Shown piece after piece: positions 7,668 through 16,033 of a stretch of 36,876 nt of DNA. The stretch is taken from the NCBI GenBank assembly GCA_026129905.1, contig JAHCHE010000052.1, positions 1-36,876 of the forward strand. The letters run 5' to 3'. A program made the position numbers and the translations under genes. The notes under the pieces are model-generated. The model ran no database searches and had not been told where the DNA came from. It worked only from the letters and a program-made list of their open reading frames with translations. The first letter of the stretch is position 1. Each line of letters opens with the position of its first letter. This stretch comes from Bryobacteraceae bacterium (GTDB taxonomy: Bacteria; Acidobacteriota; Terriglobia; Bryobacterales; Bryobacteraceae).

Positions 7668-10600
7668 ATGCGTGGTAAGACGTTCATTCTCGTAGCAATG
7701 CTGCTGGCGGAGTCTTCTGTGCCAGCGCCCCAATCCGACAACGTCAGGGCTTGGGGGTCAAACGAGAACGGCCAGCTTGGCAATGGCCTGGATGCCAATA
7801 ACGACGATCAACCCGTGCCGGGCCAGGTACTTGTGCTCGAAAACGTTGCCGCCATCCGTGGCGGCGCCAATCATAGCATCGCTTTGAAGAATGACGGCAC
7901 TGTATGGGCGTGGGGAAACAATTATTATGGCCAGCTTGGCAACGGAACCAATGTCGGCAGCAATGTTCCGGTTCCCGTGGTTGGGCTGGCCGGAATCATA
8001 GCTGTCTCCGCCGGCTGGAACTATAATCTGGCGTTGAAGAACGACGGCACGGTGTGGGCCTGGGGTTTCAACATCGCCGGCCAACTCGGAACTGGAAATA
8101 CGCAGGATAGCCCGGTCCCTGTAGCCGTCGTCGGCTTGAATGGAGTGGTGGCCATCGCGGCCGGAGGAGGACACAGCCTGGCGCTGAAAAGCGACGGGAC
8201 CGTCTGGGCGTGGGGGAGCAACTACCTCGGGAGGCTCGGCATTGGAGCCGCCGATGGGAGCGTCTGGATTCCGGTCCAGGTCAGTGGCCTCAAGGATGTA
8301 GCCGGCATTGCGGCTGGTGAGTCGCACAGCCTTGCTCTTAAGGCCAGCGGCGGCGTATGGGCTTGGGGTTCGAACGCTTCGGGCCAACTCGGCAATGGCA
8401 GCGCGGGCGGATCGAGCAGCGTTCCCGTGGCAGTGGCGAATCTGAGCGGGGTCGTGGCGATATCGGCGGGAGGATCGCACAGCCTGGCGCTGAAGACCGA
8501 TCAAACGGCCTGGGCCTGGGGCGACAACCAGCACGGTCAGCTCGGCAATGGGGATTACGCCGGGACGTTCGCCACCCCTGTCGCGGTGAAGAACCTGGCC
8601 GGCCTAAAGGCCGTTGCGGCCGGCGAGCAACACAGCATCGCGGCAAAAACCGACGGAACCGTATGGGCCTGGGGTGAAAATGCGGATGGTCAGCTCGGGA
8701 ATGGAAAGCACACCCTCAGCTACGTTCCGGCGCAGGTGACCAACATAACGGGAGTCGCCGCGATCGCATCTGGTACGCGCCACTCGCTGGCCCTTAAGGC
8801 GAACGGTGGCGCGTGGGCCTGGGGCCTTGCCGCCAGTGGGCAGCTTGGCAACGGTAGGTCTCTGAACAGCGCACAACCGGCGACGGTACCTGGGGTGGCG
8901 AATGCCGTGGCAGTCGCGGCGAGTGAAAGCTGCAGCCTGGCCCTTCGCCGTGATGGAACGTTGTGGGCTTGGGGAGGGCTGCACTACTACTCCTCCTCAT
9001 GTGTTCCTTCCGCGGCGAGCATGGGCGTGCCCGCGCCGGCGCCAGGTCTGAACGGCGTCGTTGCGGTTTCCGCCGGGAGCGAACACCGGCTTGTCCTGAA
9101 AAGTGATGGGACAGTTTGGGGATGGGGAAAGAACTATGACGGACAACTCGGCGACGGCAGCAGGACCAATCGGGATACCCCGATCCAAGTGAACGGCCTC
9201 GGAGGTGTGCTCGCGGTTTCCGCGGGCGGGGTTCACAGCTTGGCTCTTACGAAAGATGGATTCGTCTGGGCGTGGGGAGGAAATATATGGGGACAGCTCG
9301 GCAACGGTTCGACAGACTATGAGATCCATGTGCCCGCCATGGTCACGGCTCTCAATGGCGTGGTCGCAATCGCCGCCGGCGCCAGGCACAGTCTGGCATT
9401 GAAGAGTGACGGCTCCGTCTGGGCGTGGGGGAACAACTTCTCAGGCGAGGTCGGCAATGAGAGCCAAACACCGTATGTCGCGGTTCCGCTTGCCGTGAAC
9501 GGCCTTTCCGGGGTGTTGGCGATTGCGGCCGGCGGACAGCACAGCCTGGCCCTCAAGGGCGATGGTTCGGTTTGGGCTTGGGGCAGCAACACGTCCGGCC
9601 AGCTCGGCGACGGGTCCTATACGTTTTCGAGCGACCAGCCGGTGGCGGTGGCAAAGATCTCCGGCGCGGCCATCATAGCCGCCTCCCTGAATCAAAACCT
9701 CGCGGCAACCAACGATGGCACGATCTGGGCATGGGGTGAATACGACAACAATTCCATCCGGACTCCCACCTCGGTACCCGGCCTGAGCAACGTCGTGGCC
9801 TTGGCCGCGGGTTCCTATCACCGCCTCGCCATTGTCGGGACCGGAATCCCCAAGGTCGCCATTACCCCCGCCTCCCTCGCCTTCGGCGGCCAACGCGTGG
9901 GCACGGCCTCGTCCAATCGCTCCCTCAGCGTTACCAACAATGGCGACTCGCCGCTGGACATCCATCGCGCAACGCCGACCGGCATTCACCCCGGCGATTT
10001 CAAGGTGACGGCGGACACGTGCACCGGAGCGAGCCTGCCTCCTGGAGGTAGTTGCGGCATCAACGTTCGATTTGCGCCCATTGGCCCGGCGAACCGGAGC
10101 GGCGCCGTTCTGATCACCACCAACGCCCCAGGCGCCCCGCATTTGGTTCCCCTCAGCGGCGCAGGGATCAGCGGTCCGGCGGGCGTGGGCGTCTTCCTGG
10201 ATGGCAAGTGGTACCTCGATATCAACGGAAACGGCGTCTGGGAGCCCTCGGTAGATCGCGCACTTTCGTTCGGCTTCCCGGGAGCGACGCAAGTCACCGG
10301 CGACTGGAGTGGCGAGGGAAAGAAGAAGCTCGGCGTTTTCTACGAAGGTTTCTGGTATTTGGATTACAACGGCAATGGGATCTGGGATGGCTTCGCGACG
10401 GACCGGGGCTACGCGTTCGGGTGGTCCGGAGTGACGCCGCTGGTAGGGGATTGGAACGGCGACGGCAAAACCGAGATCGGCGTCTTCAAGGATGGCGCGT
10501 GGTATCTCGATTTCAATGGCAACGGCGCTTGGGACGGCATCTCCATCGATAGGGCTTTCAGCTTCGGCTGGCCCGGCGTCACTCCGCTGGTCGGCGACTG

Positions 10601-11042
10601 GAACGGCGACGGGAAGACCGAGATCGGCGTCTTCAACGACGGCGCCTGGTACCTCGATTTCAACGGCAACGGCGTCTGGGACGGCATCCCCATCGATAAG
10701 GCATTCAGCTTCGGCTGGCCCGGCGTAACCCCGCTGGTGGGCGACTGGAATGGCAACGGCAAGACGGAAGTGGCCGTGTTCAAGGACGCCGCCTGGTATC
10801 TCGACCTGAACGGAAATGGGGTCTGGGAGGTGAGCGTGGACCGGTACTCCAGTTTCGGCTGGCCGGGCGTCACGCCGCTGGCGGGCGACTGGAACGGCGA
10901 CGGCAAAACGGAAATCGGCGTGTTCTGGCAGGGCGCTTGGTACCTGGACCACAACGGTAATGGCTGGTGGGACGGTCCGGTGATCGATCGAGGTTTCGGC
11001 TTCGGCTGGCCGGGCGTTCAGCCGGTGGTGGGCAATTGGTAG
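7668..11042 (+). CDS. Giant secreted RCC1-repeat protein 2, tandem paralogue
   Basis: Starts at ATG 7668 with a short signal peptide (MRGKTFILVAMLLAESSVPA). Residues 24-725 hold 13 full RCC1-type repeats plus end half-repeats, the same number as in the preceding gene. Residues 728-830 are a choice-of-anchor-D domain (LAFGGQRVGTASSNRSLSV; CTGASLPPGGSCGINVRF). Residues 840-1124 are six DWNGDG repeats ending VVGNW. It differs from its neighbour by lacking the Ig-like domain. The ninth repeat in both proteins carries two extra cysteines in comparable places (ESCSLALRRDG and YYSSSC here). No strong ribosome-binding site precedes the ATG, which lies 34 bases after the upstream stop, so expression probably depends on the upstream transcript. 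Probably an exported binding protein made together with protein 1. Confidence 0.88.
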   Translation: MRGKTFILVAMLLAESSVPAPQSDNVRAWGSNENGQLGNGLDANNDDQPVPGQVLVLENVAAIRGGANHSIALKNDGTVWAWGNNYYGQLGNGTNVGSNVPVPVVGLAGIIAVSAGWNYNLALKNDGTVWAWGFNIAGQLGTGNTQDSPVPVAVVGLNGVVAIAAGGGHSLALKSDGTVWAWGSNYLGRLGIGAADGSVWIPVQVSGLKDVAGIAAGESHSLALKASGGVWAWGSNASGQLGNGSAGGSSSVPVAVANLSGVVAISAGGSHSLALKTDQTAWAWGDNQHGQLGNGDYAGTFATPVAVKNLAGLKAVAAGEQHSIAAKTDGTVWAWGENADGQLGNGKHTLSYVPAQVTNITGVAAIASGTRHSLALKANGGAWAWGLAASGQLGNGRSLNSAQPATVPGVANAVAVAASESCSLALRRDGTLWAWGGLHYYSSSCVPSAASMGVPAPAPGLNGVVAVSAGSEHRLVLKSDGTVWGWGKNYDGQLGDGSRTNRDTPIQVNGLGGVLAVSAGGVHSLALTKDGFVWAWGGNIWGQLGNGSTDYEIHVPAMVTALNGVVAIAAGARHSLALKSDGSVWAWGNNFSGEVGNESQTPYVAVPLAVNGLSGVLAIAAGGQHSLALKGDGSVWAWGSNTSGQLGDGSYTFSSDQPVAVAKISGAAIIAASLNQNLAATNDGTIWAWGEYDNNSIRTPTSVPGLSNVVALAAGSYHRLAIVGTGIPKVAITPASLAFGGQRVGTASSNRSLSVTNNGDSPLDIHRATPTGIHPGDFKVTADTCTGASLPPGGSCGINVRFAPIGPANRSGAVLITTNAPGAPHLVPLSGAGISGPAGVGVFLDGKWYLDINGNGVWEPSVDRALSFGFPGATQVTGDWSGEGKKKLGVFYEGFWYLDYNGNGIWDGFATDRGYAFGWSGVTPLVGDWNGDGKTEIGVFKDGAWYLDFNGNGAWDGISIDRAFSFGWPGVTPLVGDWNGDGKTEIGVFNDGAWYLDFNGNGVWDGIPIDKAFSFGWPGVTPLVGDWNGNGKTEVAVFKDAAWYLDLNGNGVWEVSVDRYSSFGWPGVTPLAGDWNGDGKTEIGVFWQGAWYLDHNGNGWWDGPVIDRGFGFGWPGVQPVVGNW
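10188..11042 (+). repeat. Six coding tandem repeats, C-terminus of RCC1 protein 2
   Basis: The same unit as in the preceding gene, again six copies with the last cut short at GNW. Units 2 to 5 are very similar to each other at DNA level. The stretch 10530-10586 differs from 7271-7327 in the first gene at one base in 57, far closer than the RCC1 parts of the two genes. Confidence 0.8.
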
Positions 11043-11058
11043 GCAGAAGGCCGGGGGT

Positions 11059-12213
11059 TCAATCCAGCCGCGGGACCTTCACTTCGCGGCCTATGTCGTC
11101 GGCCGAGACGTAACCGGCGTAAATGGCGAGTGTGATGTCGATGGCCAGGTCGAGGTCGCTCTCCGGAGTCCGGCCCTCGCGGACGCAATCGACGAAGTTG
11201 CGAAGCTCCTTTGCATAGCCCAGGCTCCAGCCTTCCTCGGGGGAGGCGGGAATCCAGCCTTCGTTGGAGCTGAGCTTCTCCACCAGGTACAGACCCTTGA
11301 AGCGGTCGTGCTTCGGGCTGTAGACATCGACGACGTTGACGGGGCTGATGCGGCAGCGGGTGCGGTGGTCGTTGGCGAACACCTCGATGAAGTCGTAGAT
11401 GCCGCCGAGAGCCAGTTCCGAAGCGGTGATGTCGGCGACGGTTCCGTCTTCGAAGACGACGTGCAGGAAGGAGTAGTCCTCGGTGTCCTGGTAGCTGCTG
11501 CGGATGAAGCCCAGGTCCGAGAACGAAGGCAACCGGGTAATCGAATGCGTGCGGGCCGAAACGGCGGCCGGCCGGATGGGGACGCCGTTTCGGGCGAGGC
11601 CTTCCTTCCGCTTGAGATAAAGGATGGCGCCGAGGGGATGACATCCCTTGGCAATCAGCGAGCCGCCGCCCTGCACGCTCCAGATGCCGTAGACGGGCGA
11701 GTGGGAACCGTTGTGGGACTCCTCGCCGGTCATGCGCAGGATCTGCGAGCCGGTCTTCTCGACGATCTCGCGTTCCTTCTGGACCGAGGGAGCGTAGACG
11801 AAGTTTTCCGCATAGCCCAGCGTGACGCCCGCGGCGGCGACGGCTTCGCGGAGCCGGCGGAGGTCCTGTTTCACGGCGCTGAGCATCTGGCCCTTGGTGA
11901 ACTCGGCGGGCGAGCCGAAGAATCCGGTGAGCGGCTTCTCGACAATGACGTGCTTGCCGGCGGCGGCCGCGGCCAGCATGTACTCCAGGTGCGAGGAAGG
12001 CGGAGTGCAGATGTCCAGGATGTCGATCTCCGGCAGCATTTCCGCTACCGAGGAAAAGGCGCGCAGGCCGTGGCGGACGGCGAACGCCTCGCGCTTCTCG
12101 GCCCGCGCCGAGGTGACGCCCACCACCTCGATTCCGCTCTCGGGCATGTTTTCCAGGTGAAAACTCGCCGCGAAGCCCGCCCCCGCGATTCCTATCCGGT
12201 ACGTTCTGGACAT
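11059..12213 (-). CDS. Gfo/Idh/MocA family NAD(P)-dependent dehydrogenase
   Basis: 384 residues, the usual family length. The N-terminal Rossmann fold shows GIAGAGFAA (residues 8-16), and the family signature EKP is at 92-94 (HVIVEKPLTG) after DICTPPSSHLEYML. The C-terminal alpha/beta domain carries GEESHNGSHSP and GGGSLIAKGCHPLGA, with the conserved His near the active site. Members oxidise or epimerise sugars, inositols and their derivatives; the substrate cannot be told here. It ends 16 bases from the stop of the convergent RCC1 gene 2. It is divergent from the sugar isomerase gene, with only 34 bases between the starts, so the two probably share a control region and a carbohydrate-related role. 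Confidence 0.92.
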   Translation of the reverse strand: MSRTYRIGIAGAGFAASFHLENMPESGIEVVGVTSARAEKREAFAVRHGLRAFSSVAEMLPEIDILDICTPPSSHLEYMLAAAAAGKHVIVEKPLTGFFGSPAEFTKGQMLSAVKQDLRRLREAVAAAGVTLGYAENFVYAPSVQKEREIVEKTGSQILRMTGEESHNGSHSPVYGIWSVQGGGSLIAKGCHPLGAILYLKRKEGLARNGVPIRPAAVSARTHSITRLPSFSDLGFIRSSYQDTEDYSFLHVVFEDGTVADITASELALGGIYDFIEVFANDHRTRCRISPVNVVDVYSPKHDRFKGLYLVEKLSSNEGWIPASPEEGWSLGYAKELRNFVDCVREGRTPESDLDLAIDITLAIYAGYVSADDIGREVKVPRLD

Positions 12214-12247
12214 CGTTTCCTACCGGTTACTACACTACAAGAAACCG

Positions 12248-13099
12248 ATGCCGTTCCACTTCCGTCACGCGATCTGCAACGAGGTCTACCAAGGTTGGGA
12301 TTTTGCCGCCGCATGCCGGTCGATTCGCGCGATCGGCTACGACGGCGTCGAAATCGCGCCGTTCACGCTGGCCGAGGATCCGGGCGCCATCGGAAAGGAC
12401 AAGCGACGGGAATACCGCGCGATCATGCAAGGCGAGGGACTGGAATTCGTGGGCCTCCACTGGCTGATGGTGGCCCCCAAGGGGCTGCACGTCACCACGC
12501 CCGCCGCCGCGCTGCGCGAGCGGAGCTGGCGGCACATTGAGAACCTCATCGACCTGTGCGCGGACCTGGCGGGCGACCGCGACCAGAACGGCGTGATGGT
12601 GTTCGGGTCGCCGCAGCAGCGCTCCACCACCGGCGGCGCGACGCGCGAAGAGGCGACGCGGCATTTGCTCGACGGCGTCCGGCGGGTGGCGCCGCGAGCC
12701 GAGCAGCGCCGGGTGCGCGTGTTGATCGAACCGCTTCCACGGGCGCAGTGCGACGTCATGCTGTCGCTGGCGGAGGCGGCCGCGGCAGTGGAGGAGATCG
12801 GCAGCCCGGCGATCCGCACGATGTTCGACGTGCACAACGCCATCGATGAAGCGGAGCCGCACGCCACGCTGGTGGACCGGTACTTCGACCTGATCCGGCA
12901 CGTGCACGTCAACGAGTTGGATGGCAGGCATCCGGGCACGGGGGATTACGATTTCCTCCCCGTGCTCGGGACGCTGGCGCGGCGGGGGTACTCCGGCTGG
13001 ATCTCGCTGGAGGCATTCGACTTCTCTCCGGGCGCGGAGAAGATCGCCGCCGATTCCCTACACTACTTGCAGGGCCGCATTCAGAAACTGAACCTATGA
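12248..13099 (+). CDS. Sugar phosphate isomerase/epimerase (xylose isomerase-like TIM barrel)
   Basis: 283 residues, full length for the AP-endonuclease-2/xylose-isomerase-like fold. Barrel-strand motifs appear in order: GYDGVEIAPF, FVGLHWLMV, VLIEPLPRAQCDVM (Glu ligand), IRTMFDVHNA (Asp and His), HVHVNELDGRHPGTGDYDF, and ISLEAFDF near the end. These fit a divalent-metal site. It probably interconverts a keto/aldo sugar or a 3-ketosugar intermediate. Its stop overlaps the ATG of the next gene by four bases (ATGA, 13096-13099), which implies translational coupling. It is divergent from the Gfo/Idh/MocA gene, a pairing typical of carbohydrate catabolic clusters. Confidence 0.88.
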   Translation: MPFHFRHAICNEVYQGWDFAAACRSIRAIGYDGVEIAPFTLAEDPGAIGKDKRREYRAIMQGEGLEFVGLHWLMVAPKGLHVTTPAAALRERSWRHIENLIDLCADLAGDRDQNGVMVFGSPQQRSTTGGATREEATRHLLDGVRRVAPRAEQRRVRVLIEPLPRAQCDVMLSLAEAAAAVEEIGSPAIRTMFDVHNAIDEAEPHATLVDRYFDLIRHVHVNELDGRHPGTGDYDFLPVLGTLARRGYSGWISLEAFDFSPGAEKIAADSLHYLQGRIQKLNL

Positions 13100-14043
13100 A
13101 ACGACACGTGGTGACGGGAGGCGCGGGATTCATCGGCTCCGCGCTGGTTCGGGCGTTGCTCGAGGAGCGGGATGGCAAGGTGGCGGTGATCGACAACCTG
13201 CTGACGGGCAAGGAGGAGAACCTGGCGGAAGTGGCGGGGCGGTTCGAGTTCCACCGCGTCGACATCCGTTCCTACCGCGACATCGCCTCCGTTCTGCGGG
13301 GGGCCGATACCGTCTTCCACCTGGCGGCGATTCCTTCGGTGCCGCGATCGATCGAGGATCCCGCGCCTTCGCACGAGGTGAACATCGACGGAACGTTTCA
13401 GGTGCTGAAGGCCTGCGTCGACGGGGGCGCTCGCCGGGTGATCTACGCCGCCTCGTCTTCGGCCTATGGGGACACGGAAACTCTGCCGAAAGTGGAAACG
13501 ATGACGCCCCGCCCGTTGTCGCCGTACGCGCTTCAGAAGCTGGTCGGGGAGTACTACGGCAGCGTGTTTCATTCCTGCTACGGCCTGGACGCCACGGCGC
13601 TAAGGTTCTTCAATGTGTACGGGCCCCGCCAGGATCCATCGAGCCCCTACTCGGGAGTGATTTCGTTGTTCCTCCGCGCGCTGATCGAGCGGCGGCCGCC
13701 GGTGATTTTCGGCGACGGCGAGCAGTCCCGGGACTTCACCTACGTGGAAGACGTGGTGGGGCTGGTTCTGAAGGCGGCCCGGACGGAGGGGATCGGCGGA
13801 AGGGTCTACAATGCCGGCAACGGGAACCGCTACACGCTAAACGAGGTTTGGCGCGTGCTTCAGGAGCTTGAAGGCGTCAGCCTGCCGGCGCGTTACGGCC
13901 CTCCGCGAGCAGGCGACGTGCGGCACTCGCAGGCCGACATCGCCGCCGCAGTCCGCGACCTGGGCCATCGCCCGGCGTTCAGCCTCGAAGAAGGCATGAA
14001 ACGCACCCTCGAATGGCAGATGCAGCAAGTGCTTCGCACTTGA
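13096..14043 (+). CDS. NAD-dependent epimerase/dehydratase (extended SDR, UDP-glucose 4-epimerase-like)
   Basis: 315 residues. GGAGFIG (residues 8-14) binds NAD. VFHLAAIPSVPRS and ASSSAYGD provide the active-site Ser/Thr region, and Y144xxxK148 (SPYALQK) is the catalytic pair. RFFNVYGPRQDP and GDGEQSRDFTYVEDV are hallmarks of nucleotide-sugar epimerases such as GalE and WbpP. It acts on a nucleotide-diphosphate sugar, probably as a C4 epimerase; exact specificity is open. It is coupled by a four-base overlap to the upstream isomerase. Its stop lies only 13 bases from the 3' end of the antisense group II intron, so the intron entered its immediate downstream region. Confidence 0.92.
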   Translation: MKRHVVTGGAGFIGSALVRALLEERDGKVAVIDNLLTGKEENLAEVAGRFEFHRVDIRSYRDIASVLRGADTVFHLAAIPSVPRSIEDPAPSHEVNIDGTFQVLKACVDGGARRVIYAASSSAYGDTETLPKVETMTPRPLSPYALQKLVGEYYGSVFHSCYGLDATALRFFNVYGPRQDPSSPYSGVISLFLRALIERRPPVIFGDGEQSRDFTYVEDVVGLVLKAARTEGIGGRVYNAGNGNRYTLNEVWRVLQELEGVSLPARYGPPRAGDVRHSQADIAAAVRDLGHRPAFSLEEGMKRTLEWQMQQVLRT

Positions 14044-14106
14044 TGCAAGGGCTCTGGTAGAGTAGGGCACAGGCGCGTTACGCTGTCGCACGTTTCCAGT
14101 GCCCCC

Positions 14107-15300
14107 TCATCGAACTGGACGTGCGGATTTCCCGCATCCAGCTCTCCGACCATCTTCTTCCGGCGGCGTGCGCCGCAATCCTGGCAGATGGCTCACTCTT
14201 CCCACCATTTGGTACAGCCGACACCGTTTATACAGGAACTGATAGTTCCAGCGCTTCCGAGCCGACCGCCAACTGCGTTGGTGTTTGCGTCGGAGCCATA
14301 ACTGCAGCTCACTCAGCACGGCCCCGTCGATCTGATGGAAGATGCGGTTGCTGTTGCCGGCCCGGAAATAGGTACACCACCCATTCAGGATCGGGTTCAA
14401 CTTCCGAATCACCTCACCGACCAAGGCGCTACTGGGAAACGATCGGACCACCTCGCGCACCCGATCTCGGATATGTTGGCACGCCTTCTTGCGCGGCCAC
14501 ATGTACAGCAACCGTCTCGGGGGTTTCCGGAACTCGAAGCCCAAGAACGCGAAACCCTCCTCCACCGTCGTCAGCCGACTCTTCTCCTGGTTCACCACCA
14601 ATCGCAGAGCCGCAAACTGGTTTTGGAGACGCTCCCCCGCCTTCAACCAAGCTCGGATCAGGCGCATGATTCGTACATCTCCGACCCGACGTCCCACCAA
14701 CTCTAGAAGGAGTTCGTGCGAAATCGTATCGAAGTAGGACTTTAAGTCAACGTCGACCACATGAGAATAGCCGGCCTGGGTTTTCTCAGCGATGATGCTG
14801 AGCGCCATGCGCGGTGTCTTCTCCGGGCGGAACCCGAATGAACAGGGCACGAAATCGGCTTCGAACAACGGCTCGATTACCAATTTCACGGCCATCTGTA
14901 CCACTCGGTCCTTCACCGTGGGGATGCCCAACGGCCGAGTTTTCCCCGGCTGTCCGGGCTTTGGTATGTGAACCCGGCGGACCAACGAAACCCGGTAGCT
15001 GCCGTCGCGAAGTCCCTGTTCGATTTCTCCCAGGAGCCGTGCTTCGCCATATTCCCGTATCTCGTCGATAGCCACCTGATCCACACCCGCCGCACCCTTG
15101 TTGGACTTCACCCGCCGCCAGGCCTCTTGCAGGATGTCCTGCCGACAGACCTTATCGTAGAGAAGCGTAAACCTCCTTTCCGGTTGTTGCTTGGCCACTC
15201 GGTATAGCGTCCTCTGAAGTTTGCGGGCATTGTCTAATCTCGCGGGCGCTTTGCGCTTGGCTCGATTGGGCCGGGGTTGAGCCTTCCCTCGCGGGGGCAA
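14107..15300 (-). pseudogene. ltrA: Group II intron reverse transcriptase/maturase lacking the catalytic core
   Basis: The frame is open from 15804, but the part upstream of about 15300 is ribozyme sequence (it contains EBS1/EBS2), so translation more likely starts near a TTG at 15300. Recognisable parts: KLQRTLYRVAKQQPERRF, the RT-0/1 region (EAWRRVKSNKGAAGVDQV), RT-2 (RRVHIPKPGQPGKTRPLGIP), and RT-3 (VVDVDLKSYFDTISHELL, with the first catalytic Asp). Immediately after IRAWLKAGE, near 14635, the sequence jumps to RLQNQFAALRLVVNQEKSRL. The QGG and YADD segments, about 110 residues, are absent without a frameshift. The maturase X domain follows (LNPILNGWCTYFRAGNSNRIFHQID). No HNH endonuclease domain was seen. 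Reverse transcription should be impossible; maturase function is conceivable. Confidence 0.82.
14111..14144 (-). ncRNA. Group II intron domain V
   Basis: On the minus strand this 34-base hairpin reads GAGCTGGATGCGGG, then AAAT, then CCGCACGTCCAGTTCG, with the catalytic AGC near its 5' side, the two-base bulge region and a short loop. It is the most conserved part of a group II ribozyme. It overlaps the last codons of the reverse transcriptase frame. Confidence 0.88.
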
Positions 15301-15865
15301 TCCGGCTGCCTTTCCCAACGTTGGACGAATGATGGAAGTAGCGGCCCTTCCCTCCCCCCGGTTTTCCCGAGGTTCAACGGTAGTACGGCCACCTCCGACT
15401 CCCTGCCCGGCATCGTTGCTGCGCTTTCGGGTTTCGCCCTTATACGCTTCCCTACCGGACGGAGTCACCTCCGCCGGACCGAACAGGGTCTCTCCGGTTG
15501 TGTCGATGATCTGTCTCTGCGTGCCGCCGCCCTGTACACCGTCCCGGCGAACCGGATTGGTTCTCGCTGTCTTCCGATCCATAGCAGGCTTCGCCTCCAA
15601 GGGACAGGCTCGCCCCGGGATAAGCTCCAGCTGAATTGGCGTGATCGCTGGTGGATATGACGATGCTGTAACGGCGTTCACTTCTGTTGCGGCCCGCAGA
15701 TTCGCCTCGCCCTCCTGCCAACAGTTGAGGGCTTTGTCGTCCCGCTTCTCCGGATCAGGTTGCCCCGAACCGAAGGGGACCAGGCTATCGGGTGAGCGAG
15801 TCATTACCCGAGCTGATTCCTTTCATTCAGCAAGTTCATCAACATCACGTCGGACGCACCCCTTG

Positions 15866-15882
15866 ATATCCCTTCGGGATAT
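15866..15882. other. Perfect hairpin at the intron insertion site
   Basis: ATATCCC-TTC-GGGATAT gives seven base pairs around a three-base loop, six bases from the intron 5' boundary, and overlaps IBS2. Without the intron it would lie about 20 bases past the epimerase stop, so it may have been part of that gene's terminator. It is short and not followed by a T-run. Confidence 0.5.
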
Positions 15883-15885
15883 ATG

Positions 15886-15917
15886 GAAGTCGAGGAAGCC
15901 AGAAGTCGAGGAAGTCA
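15886..15917. repeat. 16-base direct tandem repeat
   Basis: Two adjacent copies of GAAGTCGAGGAAGCCA / GAAGTCGAGGAAGTCA, differing at one base, followed by the first three bases of a third copy (15918-15920). The rest of 15918-16033 shows no gene. Confidence 0.7.
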
Positions 15918-16033
15918 GAATAGCGGTGGTGTAGTAGCGGTGAGAGCGTAGTTCCCCAGCACGAAGTGGTGAGCCTTCTGCTATACCAGCAGATCCTGAA
16001 ACGTCCGCGCTGGTTTGGAAGTGGGCATAGACC

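Larger units (their letters stand above)
14057..15859 (-). mobile_element. Group II intron, internally deleted
   Basis: Read on the minus strand, the element starts GTGCGTCCGACG at 15859 and ends CCCTACTCTAC at 14057, 1803 bases in all. Upstream exon bases CAAGGG (15860-15865, IBS1) pair exactly with CCCTTG at 15598-15603 (EBS1), and GGGATA (15867-15872, IBS2) pairs with TATCCC at 15617-15622 (EBS2). Both EBS sites fall about 240-260 bases into the intron, as expected for domain I. A textbook domain V sits at 14111-14144, followed by a domain VI hairpin and the 3' end. The encoded reverse transcriptase is broken (separate entry), so movement would need a protein supplied in trans; splicing of the RNA may still be possible. 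A full-length relative would be about 2.1 kb. Confidence 0.85.

Noticed and set aside
9441-10952. 503-codon open frame on the minus strand opposite RCC1 gene 2
   Set aside because: Its repeats merely mirror the sense-strand repeats; there is no signal peptide or known fold, and the sense frame is convincingly coding.
15301-15804. N-terminal extension of the intron reverse transcriptase frame as protein
   Set aside because: This part contains EBS1 and EBS2 and lies in ribozyme domains I-III; its translation is low-complexity and unlike any reverse transcriptase N-terminus.
15860-15920. CRISPR-like short repeats
   Set aside because: There are only two 16-base copies directly abutting with no spacers, and no cas gene in the window.
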